DNA of 5,608 bases from an uncultured Candidatus Competibacteraceae bacterium (GTDB taxonomy: Bacteria; Pseudomonadota; Gammaproteobacteria; Competibacterales; Competibacteraceae): contig CALMNY010000200.1 of the NCBI GenBank assembly GCA_937872125.1, positions 1 to 5,608 of the forward strand, written 5' to 3'. Every line of letters begins with the position of its first letter. The stretch's first letter is position 1. A program made the position numbers and the translations under genes. The notes beneath the pieces were generated by a model. That model searched no databases. It was given only the letters and a program-made list of their open reading frames with translations, and had not been told where the DNA came from. Positions 1-5,448 of this stretch are shown here, piece by piece.

Positions 1-26
1 CACCAGTCCGATAGGAGCGAGAAATC

Positions 27-255
27 ATGACCGGGGTGCTGGGCAGGAAGTTAGGGCGAACGCTCCTCTACGGTTCGCTGCTGGCAGCGGGATGCAGCCA
101 GCAGGCCTGGTACGCGGGGTTTCAGGCGAGCGCGCGACAACAGTGTGCGGCATTGCGCTCGCAGAACGCCGCAGTGCATAGACGAGGTCAACAGTCTGAG
201 CTATCCCCAGTATCAACGGGAACGCGAGGGTATCCCTGATGAAGAAGCGCATTGA
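27..255 (+). pseudogene. Small lipoprotein gene, apparently frameshifted
   Basis: Seen: an AGGAG ribosome-binding site at 13-17 lies 9 bases before ATG 27. The first 23 residues form a short signal peptide with basic residues (RK, R) and a hydrophobic stretch ending LLAAGC, a plausible lipobox with Cys23 as lipidated residue, so the product would be an envelope lipoprotein. In the starting frame the reading ends at TGA 237-239, but from about position 160 that frame looks unlike protein. The +1 frame instead reads PQCIDEVNSLSYPQYQRERE and stops at 253-255. Known: small proteobacterial lipoproteins often end in a Cys-containing segment followed by a YxxYxRER-type tail. Inference: one extra base (or two missing) between about 155 and 175 separates the two halves, and the intact product would be about 75 residues. 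A sequencing error is possible. The reading frames overlap the cupin start at 239, so the two genes are probably cotranscribed. Function unknown. Confidence 0.55.
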
Positions 256-916
256 AGCGGCGTTACCCGATCGTCATGCCGACTTACACCGGCGGGTGCG
301 GGTCGATACCACCCTTCTGCCCTGGGAAGCCAGCCCCAGCGGTACGGTCTGGCGCCAGCCGCTGTACCGGGTCGGCGGCGAGCACGGCCCGGTGACCAGC
401 CTGGTGCGCTATGCGCCAGGGGGATCGTTCCGCCCACACGCGCATCCCGAGGGCGAGGAAATCCTGGTGCTGGCGGGGGTGTTCGCCGACGAGCACGGCG
501 CGTATCCGGCCGGAACCTACCTGTTCAATCCGGACGGCAGCCGCCATGCCCCGCGTTCCGAGGTGGGCTGCCTGCTGTTCGTGCGCCTGCGCCAGTCTCC
601 CGGCGCGGAACGCCCGCGCGTGGTGGTGGATACCACGACCGGGCCGTGGGCGCCCGGGCCGGCGCCGGGCATCGCGCTTCAACGGCTTTACGCCCACTCG
701 GACTATCCCGAACGGGTCCACCTGGAACACTGGGCGCCGGGCGCCACCCGCCCCCGGCTCGGGCTTCCCGGCGGCGAGGAGTTCTTCATCCTGGCGGGGG
801 CGCTGCGCGATGAGGACGGCGTCCTGGGCGCGGGCGGCTGGCTGCGTTACCCGCCCGGCGATGCGGGCGCGTTGCGCTCGGACGCCGGTTGCCCGCTTTA
901 TGTCCGGGGTCGATGA
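239..916 (+). CDS. Two-domain ChrR-like cupin protein
   Basis: A 225-residue cytoplasmic protein with two tandem cupin domains of the ChrR C-terminal type (Cupin_7 family). Domain 1 (about residues 20-120) carries a full metal-binding pattern: HAHPEGEE gives His67, His69 and Glu73, and GSRH gives His103. Domain 2 (about 127-223) repeats the layout (PGGEEFFILAG, then DEDG) but has Arg171/Arg173 where the histidines should be and GDAGAL in place of GSxH, so it probably binds no metal. In ChrR such a domain follows a zinc anti-sigma domain and senses oxidants. No anti-sigma domain is present here, so role and substrate are unknown. The ATG overlaps the upstream TGA as TGATG, indicating translational coupling to the lipoprotein gene. 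The last codons and stop (about 905-916) overlap the Mth938-like fragment on the other strand, so the natural C-terminus may have been replaced by a few foreign codons. Family is fairly sure; function is not. Confidence 0.85.
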   Translation: MKKRIEAALPDRHADLHRRVRVDTTLLPWEASPSGTVWRQPLYRVGGEHGPVTSLVRYAPGGSFRPHAHPEGEEILVLAGVFADEHGAYPAGTYLFNPDGSRHAPRSEVGCLLFVRLRQSPGAERPRVVVDTTTGPWAPGPAPGIALQRLYAHSDYPERVHLEHWAPGATRPRLGLPGGEEFFILAGALRDEDGVLGAGGWLRYPPGDAGALRSDAGCPLYVRGR

Positions 917-983
917 CGACGTCGTGGTCGTACCGCTGACCAGCGATCTCGATCGCGCCGAACGTCGTGAACTGGGCTTTCAT
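905..983 (-). pseudogene. N-terminal stub of a Mth938-like domain gene
   Basis: Seen: on the minus strand an AGGAGG site (992-997) stands 7 bases before ATG 983. The first 26 codons read MKAQFTTFGAIEIAGQRYDH followed by DVVID. This resembles the start of Mth938-like (DUF498) proteins, which usually begin with a short FG.I.IDG.xYxHDVVI segment and run to about 110-130 residues. After this point the frame runs into the reverse complement of the cupin gene and becomes Arg/Pro-rich, low-complexity translation. Inference: the gene was cut at about position 905 by a deletion or by joining to the cupin gene, leaving promoter-proximal DNA, ribosome-binding site and about 26 codons. It lies downstream of the exonuclease on the same strand (122-base gap) and could once have been cotranscribed with it. 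A short peptide may still be made, but the domain cannot fold. Confidence 0.6.
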
Positions 984-1105
984 GGTGGGGCCTCCTCGCT
1001 GGAGGGGTGGATGACGGGGACCGCAATCCGCACGCGATCACCGGCCCCGACTCCGAGGGGGATCCAGGATCGGTTCGACCGGCGACCGGGGCGGCCGTCA
1101 GGCGG

Positions 1106-1729
1106 TCAACGTCCCGGGGTTCGTGATCGGTACCGTTCGATGCAGGGAACGAGGGCGGAACGCGCGGTCCGTTGGATCAGGCACAACAGGGCGTGGTCGA
1201 CCTCCGGCAGGCGGTAGCGGGTCTTCAACTCGGTTTCCATGCGCAGCAACAGGTGGGCCGTCATCTCGGCGTCGGCCAAGGCGCGGTGGGCGCGACCAGC
1301 GACCGGCAAGCGAGCATACTCCATGAGAGTGCCCAGTTTGTGGTTGGGCGCATCGGGATACAGGCGCCGGGCCAGCCGCACCGTGCAGGCGAATTCCTGG
1401 CGGCGGTACTGGTGGATGCGGGCCAGTTCGGCGTCGAGGACCTTGCGGTCGAACGCGGCGTGGTGGGCGACCAGCGGGAGGTCGCCGATGAAGTCGGCAG
1501 CTTGGCGCATCACCTCGGCAGCCGGCGGGGCGCGCCGGATCATCGCGTCGGTGATGCCGGTGAGTGATTGGATGAAGGGAGGAATCCACACCCCGGCATT
1601 CATCAGGCTCTGATAGCGATCCACGATGCCGCCCTCGCGCACGCGCACCACGGCGATTTCGGTCGCCCGCGCCCCGGCGTCCGGCCACAGGCCGGTGGTT
1701 TCAAAATCGATGACCGCGATCATTTCCAT
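1106..1729 (-). CDS. DEDDh 3'-5' exonuclease, DnaQ/PolC-epsilon-like
   Basis: A 207-residue exonuclease of the DnaQ superfamily, predicted to remove nucleotides from DNA (or RNA) 3' ends using two metal ions. All motifs are present: ExoI VIDFETTGL gives Asp8 and Glu10, ExoII AHHAAFD gives Asp94 (the usual HN is HH here), and ExoIII HRALADAE gives His148 and Asp153, the DEDDh type. Residues 165-207 form a C-terminal extension (LPEVDHALLCLIQRTAR) beyond the catalytic core, of unknown role. ATG 1729 was chosen because homologous sequence begins there (MEMIAVIDFETTG). The open frame continues upstream to 1924 but is Ser/Arg-rich non-protein sequence antisense to another small gene. ATG 1723 is an alternative start. 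A weak GGAA lies before the start. Such stand-alone exonucleases may serve repair or proofreading rather than being the polymerase III epsilon subunit, which is longer and carries a tau-binding tail. The neighbours do not suggest a pathway. Confidence 0.9.
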   Translation of the reverse strand: MEMIAVIDFETTGLWPDAGARATEIAVVRVREGGIVDRYQSLMNAGVWIPPFIQSLTGITDAMIRRAPPAAEVMRQAADFIGDLPLVAHHAAFDRKVLDAELARIHQYRRQEFACTVRLARRLYPDAPNHKLGTLMEYARLPVAGRAHRALADAEMTAHLLLRMETELKTRYRLPEVDHALLCLIQRTARSALVPCIERYRSRTPGR

Positions 1730-1766
1730 CAGGTTCGGTTCCGGGTGGGTTCGGAGGTCCCAGGCA

Positions 1767-1958
1767 TTGATCGCTGCCGGCCCGCCGCCAGGGATGAAAT
1801 CGGCCCTGGAGGGACAACTCGAACGCCTGCGGGCGGTCCTGAGCGCCATTCTCGAACTCGCCGAGGAACTCCACCAGGGCGCCATCGAACGGGTTCTCGC
1901 CAAAAGCGATTTGGAACTGGGCATTGAAGCCCTGCTGCGGATGACGAAGGGGCGCTGA
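1767..1958 (+). CDS. Small helical protein, unknown function
   Basis: A short gene divergent from the exonuclease. Two starts are possible: TTG 1767, with a GGAGG site at 1753-1757 nine bases upstream (63 residues), or ATG 1794 without a clear ribosome-binding site (54 residues). From ATG 1794 the product begins MKSALEGQLERLRAVLSAIL, continues through an Ile/Leu/Glu-rich segment (IERVLAKSDLELG) and ends RMTKGR. The heptad-like spacing of Leu and Ile among Glu, Arg and Lys indicates one or two amphipathic helices, possibly a coiled coil. Codon use is strongly GC3-biased, like the surrounding genes, which supports real coding. No signal peptide or membrane segment is seen. TGA 1956-1958 overlaps ATG 1958 (TGATG), whose first codons read MRFAAVLVRSE before the coding character fades, so a coupled partner gene may have been lost. 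I do not recognise the family. The size and helical character would also fit a small regulator or antitoxin-like protein, but nothing specific supports that. Confidence 0.55.
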   Translation: MIAAGPPPGMKSALEGQLERLRAVLSAILELAEELHQGAIERVLAKSDLELGIEALLRMTKGR

Positions 1959-2007
1959 TGCGCTTCGCCGCCGTTCTGGTTCGATCAGAGCCCAAAATAG
2001 CCGATGT

Positions 2008-2027
2008 GATCGATACCTCTATCGATC
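2008..2027. repeat. Perfect inverted repeat GATCGATA-CCTC-TATCGATC
   Basis: An 8-bp perfect stem with a 4-base loop lies in the gap between the convergent small helical gene (ends 1958) and the unknown 175-residue gene (ends 2036). It sits 8 bases beyond the minus-strand stop. The minus strand has only a short TTTT about ten bases further on, so it is at best a weak terminator. It could be a transcript-end hairpin or a protein-binding palindrome. Confidence 0.5.
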
Positions 2028-2035
2028 CAACGGGA

Positions 2036-2563
2036 TCAGGCGCCATAAGACCAGGCCTCGAAGAAGTGGCCGCCATCATCTACCCCCAGCGGAAACGCCA
2101 GCCGATCCAACCAGAGACGAGTGTTGTGCTCGGGCAATACCGGCCATCGCAACGCCTCCTCAAATTGCCGAACAGCCTCGCGGACCAAGGCCCGCTCCAG
2201 CTTCGAGAGGCTTCGCGTGGTGAACGCGGGGCGAAGTTCTTCTGGAATTTCCAGGAGCGTGACCTGGCGATGCGCTGCCTTGCGATGGATGCCGATGACC
2301 TTGAAGATACGACCCGGTTGCCATAGGCATAATCCCCATTCCGGATGCTGAGAGATGGCGTCCACGCAACGGGCGTTGGCCGAAAGAATGAGATAGCGAT
2401 GCGGGGCGGCAAATCCACCGAACTTGTAGGTCGCATCGCAAAAAGTCGGCTCCCGAAACAGAACGCTCACCCGGTACATGGACCAAATCGCTGGCGATAG
2501 CTCGGTGTCGCGGTAGAACGCCGAACATTCCGCAAACGCTGGGTAGGCTGCTGCTGAACGCAT
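2036..2563 (-). CDS. Conserved-looking protein of unknown function
   Basis: A 175-residue soluble protein with no signal peptide or membrane segment. A GGAGGAGGGG site precedes ATG 2563 by about 10 bases. The protein looks like a single compact alpha/beta domain. A central block (about residues 30-90) is rich in aromatic residues and strand-like: YRVSVLFREPTF, FAAPHRYLILSANA, HPEWGLCLWQPGRIFKVI. Next come a strand, VTLLEIPEEL (101-110), a helical region, LERALVREAVRQFEEAL (122-138), and a tail, WLDRLAFPLGVDDGGHFFEAW (about 151-171). It resembles hypothetical proteins I have the impression of having met elsewhere, including cyanobacteria, but I cannot name the family. Codons include more A/T-ending ones than the neighbours, hinting at separate acquisition. 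It follows the macro-like gene by 87 bp on the same strand and could belong to the ADP-ribose cluster, although the hairpin at 2619-2650 and its own strong ribosome-binding site suggest some independence. Confidence 0.8.
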   Translation of the reverse strand: MRSAAAYPAFAECSAFYRDTELSPAIWSMYRVSVLFREPTFCDATYKFGGFAAPHRYLILSANARCVDAISQHPEWGLCLWQPGRIFKVIGIHRKAAHRQVTLLEIPEELRPAFTTRSLSKLERALVREAVRQFEEALRWPVLPEHNTRLWLDRLAFPLGVDDGGHFFEAWSYGA

Positions 2564-2618
2564 GGTAACGGTTCCCCTCCTCCTTCGGCCAGCCCAGACC
2601 GGCTATCGCAGAGCAGTC

Positions 2619-2650
2619 CCGGGTCTCCCGCGAAACCAAAGGGGACCCGG
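2619..2650. repeat. Hairpin directly after the macro-like gene
   Basis: CCGGGTCTCC (2619-2628) pairs with GGGGACCCGG (2641-2650) across a 12-base loop: 10 pairs including one wobble, in the plus sense. In the minus-strand transcript it starts at the base after the TAG (2651-2653) of the macro-like gene, with 7 perfect outer pairs. No U-run follows, so it is not a canonical intrinsic terminator. It may attenuate or protect the 3' end of the upstream operon. Confidence 0.45.
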
Positions 2651-3610
2651 CTACTCCCGCTGCACGGCCAGAATCTCCAACCCGCCACCCCCGACCTTGG
2701 CCAGGGCGCGCTCAATCGCCGCATCAATCCAGATCGGATCATTACCAAAGGCGCCACCGCCCAGGCGGGTGAGCAGCACCCGGTTGGACACGCCCCGGCG
2801 CGCGTTCAGGATACCGGCGAACAGCGTGGCTTCATAGGCCGCTTCCAGCACCAGGCGCGCGATGGGTTCCCAAGCACGGGCTGGTGGAACGCCGTAGGCG
2901 ACGGGCATGGCCGAGCAGTAGGCCTGGGTGACGCACGGGCCGGGGGCTTTTTCGGCATCGGTGACTTCCACCTCCCAGTGCAGGCCGATGCGCAGCAGGC
3001 CGCGCAGGCGCTCGCGCTCGGCGGCATCGGCGGCGGCCAGGCGGCGGCGGATGCGGGTCAGGCCATCGCGCGTGCACAGGGCATAGCCGTTGCGGTACTC
3101 CCACAGCGGCGCTTCCGCATGGCCCAGGGCCGCGCCAAGGTCGGCCAGGGTATTGATCTGGCGTTCGGCGGTCTGGCCGGCACCGCCCGGCAGCGGGACC
3201 CGATAGTTGCGGTAGATCGTGCCGGCGCCTGCCGCCATCGCGCACGCCGGCCCCTGGGTCCAATCGTGGGCGTAGCCGGTGACGCCGGCTTCGGGGCTGA
3301 CGTGGGGGCTGATCATCTCGAGCAGGTTGAACTGGGAGGCCACCTGGATCAGCGCGCCGCGCTGTTCGGGCGCCCGGTGGAGCTGGCGAATATCGCCGCG
3401 CAGGGTACCGAGTACCGCCGGCGTTGCGGCGGTGGGCAGGGGTCCGACGCGGTCGCGCAAGGTCGCCAGGGCGATCACGTCCAACTGGCCCATGCCGTAG
3501 CGGCGGCCGGTCTTGACGTTGACAAGCTGGTCGCCTGCGGTGGTCAGGCGCGCGTGCGTCTCGGCATACGAGCCTTCGGCGAAGCCGGTAATACCCTCAA
3601 ACCAATCCAT
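2651..3610 (-). CDS. Macrodomain/PARG-like protein, putative ADP-ribose binder
   Basis: A 319-residue soluble protein. ATG 3610 was chosen because the family-like start ([15 protein letters not shown]) begins there and GGAAG lies 5 bases upstream. The open frame extends to 3691 but that part is antisense-like. Conserved-looking blocks: [11 protein letters not shown] (89-99), then acidic and His residues, [18 protein letters not shown] (119-136), GQTAERQIN (145-153), a long helical middle, [13 protein letters not shown] (207-219), [12 protein letters not shown] (228-239), and near the end [14 protein letters not shown] (278-291). The last block resembles the glycine-rich phosphate-binding loop of macrodomains (GxGAFGN). 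The QGPA block may play the part of the loop PARG enzymes use to hold ADP-ribose. This comes from motif reading, not a search, and no catalytic residue is assigned. The gene overlaps the SLOG fragment by 14 bases and lies in an operon with an ADP-ribosylglycohydrolase, which supports a role in ADP-ribose or NAD-derivative processing. It looks intact. Confidence 0.75.
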   Translation of the reverse strand: MDWFEGITGFAEGSYAETHARLTTAGDQLVNVKTGRRYGMGQLDVIALATLRDRVGPLPTAATPAVLGTLRGDIRQLHRAPEQRGALIQVASQFNLLEMISPHVSPEAGVTGYAHDWTQGPACAMAAGAGTIYRNYRVPLPGGAGQTAERQINTLADLGAALGHAEAPLWEYRNGYALCTRDGLTRIRRRLAAADAAERERLRGLLRIGLHWEVEVTDAEKAPGPCVTQAYCSAMPVAYGVPPARAWEPIARLVLEAAYEATLFAGILNARRGVSNRVLLTRLGGGAFGNDPIWIDAAIERALAKVGGGGLEILAVQRE

Positions 3611-3779
3611 TTTTCTTCCGTTCGCCGACGGTGGGGTAGCGGTCGGGAATCCGCCCGTCCTCGGCTCGCCGGTCCTTCGGACACCAGCCACCCACCGGCA
3701 GGCCTAGCGCCAGGGCGACATCGAGGGCTGCCCGGTCTACGCCGGTTTGGCCGCCGCTGACGATCTTGAGGCGCGTCAC
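3597..3779 (-). pseudogene. C-terminally truncated SLOG / molybdenum-carrier-like gene
   Basis: Starts at GTG 3779, overlapping the ADP-ribosylglycohydrolase stop as GTGA. The 60 residues carry the N-terminal nucleotide-binding signature of the SLOG/YpsA-like 'putative molybdenum carrier' family (PF12694): [13 protein letters not shown] (8-20), [13 protein letters not shown] (30-42), IPDRYP (44-49). Family members are usually about 150-170 residues and carry a second conserved half with a GGTALT motif followed by a Rossmann strand. Here that half is missing. After YPT the sequence reads [10 protein letters not shown] and stops inside the start of the macro-like gene, whose ribosome-binding site and first codons it overlaps. 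Inference: a deletion removed the C-terminal two thirds and joined the remainder to the next gene. The surviving open frame may still be translated and may help couple translation of the macro-like gene, but nucleotide binding is unlikely. An alternative is a natural short form. Confidence 0.75.
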
Positions 3780-4561
3780 GGCTTTTCCTGAGACGATCCA
3801 TAGCGCCGTTCAAACTTCTCAACCACCCGCCACAGATCGGGGGTCAGGCGGGCTTCCACCTCCGCTCGGATTGAGTCCGGGACACCGCCGTAAAACGCCT
3901 CGGCGATACCGCCAGCGATGCAGGCCAGGGTGTCGCTATCCCCGCCCAGCGAAACGGCGTTGCGTACCGTCTCTTCGTAGGATTCGGCGTCGAGAAAGGC
4001 GATCAGGGCCGCCGGGACGCTGCCCTGGCAGGAAACGTCGAACATGTAGCCGGGCCGGAGGGCGTCGACCGTCCCCGCCAGGTCGTAGCCGAACGGGGTC
4101 TGAATCCGGGCGCGGATCGTCGCTTTCTCCGCCCCGGTCCGGGCCAGATAGACCGCCAGTGCGGTCGCCTGCGCGCCCTTGATCCCCTCGGGGTGGTCGT
4201 GGGTGATTGCCGCGCTGAGTCGGGCCTGGCGCAGCACCTCGTCCTCGGAGTCGAATGCCCAGCCCACCGGGCTGACCCGCATCGCGGACCCGTTGCCCCA
4301 ACTGTGGTACGGCTGGGGATCGGCGGCGCACAGCCACTCGAAGAATGCCCCGCCGTAGCCCGCATGGGGATAGCGGCGGCCCCAGTCCCGGACCGCATCC
4401 TGGTAGGGACGGCCGGTGAGGATGGCGTCGGCGATGGCCACCGTCAGCACGCTGTCGTCGGTGAACCGGCTGCGCGGCTGGAACAGGGGAAATTCCGTGC
4501 TCTTGATCGGGGCGGGTTCGTACACCGATCCGATGATGTCTCCCGCGATGGCGCCGATCAT
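3776..4561 (-). CDS. ADP-ribosylglycohydrolase (DraG/ARH family)
   Basis: A 261-residue cytoplasmic enzyme predicted to hydrolyse the glycosidic bond linking ADP-ribose to protein, nucleic acid or small-molecule acceptors, using two metal ions (typically Mg or Mn). Diagnostic motifs in order: [15 protein letters not shown] (1-15); FTDDSVLT with Thr34, Asp35, Asp36; GNGSAMR (89-95); [11 protein letters not shown] (120-130); [20 protein letters not shown] (204-223) with Asp208, Asp210 and Thr211. All metal-binding positions are present and the length is usual for the family. ATG 4561 was chosen because the family starts at MIGAIAGD and a GAGGAG site lies 9 bases upstream. The frame continues to an ATG at 4597, giving a 12-residue acidic leader that is less likely. 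It is the first gene of the overlapping set with the truncated SLOG gene and the macro-like gene. The natural substrate cannot be told from sequence, and no matching ADP-ribosyltransferase is seen in the window. Confidence 0.93.
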   Translation of the reverse strand: MIGAIAGDIIGSVYEPAPIKSTEFPLFQPRSRFTDDSVLTVAIADAILTGRPYQDAVRDWGRRYPHAGYGGAFFEWLCAADPQPYHSWGNGSAMRVSPVGWAFDSEDEVLRQARLSAAITHDHPEGIKGAQATALAVYLARTGAEKATIRARIQTPFGYDLAGTVDALRPGYMFDVSCQGSVPAALIAFLDAESYEETVRNAVSLGGDSDTLACIAGGIAEAFYGGVPDSIRAEVEARLTPDLWRVVEKFERRYGSSQEKP

Positions 4562-4583
4562 GGGGTTGCTCTCCTCGGTCGAA

Positions 4584-4751
4584 TCAGGGTCGGTCATCCG
4601 CGTCTTGCGTCCTGGCGACCGACGATCGCCCCTCTTCCCGCCAACGCTCGATCACCGTTACCGCCAGGCCTTCGAAGCCGGATTCGGCGCGGACATCGCG
4701 CGGCGGGATGGCCAGTCGGCCGGTGGTTGGTTCGGCCGCTCGCGAACGGCC
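4584..4751 (-). other. Open, protein-like frame without start; possible remnant
   Basis: Between the in-frame stops at 4752-4754 and 4584-4586 the minus strand has 55 open codons, including AIPPRDVRAESGFEGLAV and VIERWREEG, which look more protein-like than typical antisense sequence. There is no ATG or well-placed GTG. The frame overlaps the alternative N-terminus of the ADP-ribosylglycohydrolase. It could be the tail of a lost gene or chance in GC-rich DNA. No family is recognised. Confidence 0.2.
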
Positions 4752-4777
4752 TCAGCGGCCACCGCGCGGCGGGATGG
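4697..4777. repeat. 15-bp direct repeat flanking a hairpin
   Basis: CGCGCGGCGGGATGG occurs at 4697-4711 and again at 4763-4777, 66 bases apart, in the gap between the DUF6398 gene and the ADP-ribosylglycohydrolase. Between the copies, GGCCGCT (4734-4740) pairs with AGCGGCC (4754-4760) across a 13-base loop. No T-run follows on the minus strand. The repeat could mark a past short duplication or a deletion hot spot. Confidence 0.45.
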
Positions 4778-4780
4778 TCT

Positions 4781-5302
4781 CTATTTGCCCTGCCGATCCG
4801 CGGGGATATACGGGATCAATCCTTTCCGATAAGCCATTTCTTGAAACTCGCGCGGTAGGTGGCGTGCATCCACAATGAAACCATTGATTTCAATCTGCCA
4901 CACCATGGGGTTCTCCGCAATTCGACTGGGCAATAACCACGTCGCCTCAAACGGAGACATGTTCAGCAGGTCGCGAACCCGCTTGGCTTTGTTCGCCCCA
5001 CTACTCTTGCTGACGCCGAAAGCGCCGCACAATTCCTCCGCGCTCAGGGAGGGTTGTTGGGAGCGATCAAAGAGAAAATTGACCGTGCCCAGCGCGTAGA
5101 CGAGGGCGCACGCCCATATTTCCAGCCGGCCCCGCATCAGAGGCGAAGGGCGTTTGCGGGCTAATGCCGCTGCCGCCGACCGGCACAGCGCGGCATATTC
5201 TTCGTTCAAAAGGCGATGGCAGAACGTATCGGTCAGTTCCACAACAGCCGCATACTGAGCTTGCAGGGCCTTCGGGACCGATTCGGAACGCGGCTTGACC
5301 AT
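4781..5302 (-). CDS. DUF6398-family protein
   Basis: A 173-residue soluble protein resembling the DUF6398 family, whose function is unknown. It opens with a basic, Ser-rich segment followed by helices (SVPKALQAQYAAVVELTDTF, residues 8-27; NEEYAALC, 33-40). A hydrophobic helix follows (EIWACALVYALGTVNFLFD, 61-79). A helix-turn-helix-like unit comes next, LSAEELCGAFGVSKSSGANKAKRVRDLL (about 86-113), where members commonly have a sigma-like or homeodomain-like motif. The C-terminal part reads NGFIVDARHLPREFQEMAY and GLIPYIP. The length agrees with the family. A GAGG lies 4 bases before ATG 5302. The HTH could mean DNA or RNA binding, but that is inference. It lies upstream of the ADP-ribosylglycohydrolase on the same strand with a 219-base gap holding repeats, so cotranscription is uncertain. 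Codon use is slightly less GC-biased than the ADP-ribosylglycohydrolase. Confidence 0.8.
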   Translation of the reverse strand: MVKPRSESVPKALQAQYAAVVELTDTFCHRLLNEEYAALCRSAAAALARKRPSPLMRGRLEIWACALVYALGTVNFLFDRSQQPSLSAEELCGAFGVSKSSGANKAKRVRDLLNMSPFEATWLLPSRIAENPMVWQIEINGFIVDARHLPREFQEMAYRKGLIPYIPADRQGK

Positions 5303-5428
5303 GGGGCCTCGGTGGGTCGGTAGGATGGGAAGGGAGGAGGGCGAAAGCTTACCCGATCACACGCGTCCATTGGCAACAACCTGACACCGATCGGCACCCC
5401 CAGTCAGGGGAATGCGCGGGGGCAATTT

Positions 5429-5448
5429 CGGGCGTTTTCGAACGCCCG
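5429..5448. repeat. Perfect GC-rich hairpin with TTCG loop
   Basis: CGGGCGTT (5429-5436) and AACGCCCG (5441-5448) form a perfect 8-bp stem closing a TTCG tetraloop, a very stable RNA hairpin in the plus-sense transcript (CGAA loop in the minus sense). It lies in non-coding, remnant-containing DNA upstream of the DUF6398 gene. Neither side carries a T-run, so it is not a standard terminator. A stray REP-like element or transcript-end structure is possible. Confidence 0.6.

Noticed and set aside
411..1217. 268-codon open frame on the plus strand over the cupin gene
   Set aside because: The translation is Arg/Ala/Trp-rich out-of-frame reading of the cupin gene; the cupin frame has clear family motifs.
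1098..1688. 196-codon minus-strand frame beside the exonuclease
   Set aside because: Arg/Pro/His-rich frame-shifted reading of the exonuclease gene, whose correct frame has all DEDDh motifs.
2008..2027. Intrinsic terminator at this palindrome
   Set aside because: The stem is AT-mixed and short and no adjacent T-run follows on either strand.
1958..2326. 122-codon open frame on the plus strand as a full gene
   Set aside because: Only the first few codons look coding; the rest is antisense to the 175-residue gene, so at most a short stub is present.
2160..2639. 159-codon minus-strand frame over the 175-residue gene
   Set aside because: Another frame of the same DNA; the 175-residue frame has the strong ribosome-binding site and coherent strand and helix pattern.
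2978..3760. 260-codon open frame on the plus strand
   Set aside because: Gln/Ala/Gly-rich antisense shadow of the macro-like gene in GC-rich DNA; no ribosome-binding site and no recognisable motif.
4697..4777. CRISPR-like repeats
   Set aside because: Only two 15-bp copies, no further units and no cas genes.
4193..4858. 221-codon open frame on the plus strand
   Set aside because: Antisense to the ADP-ribosylglycohydrolase over most of its length, with low-complexity composition.
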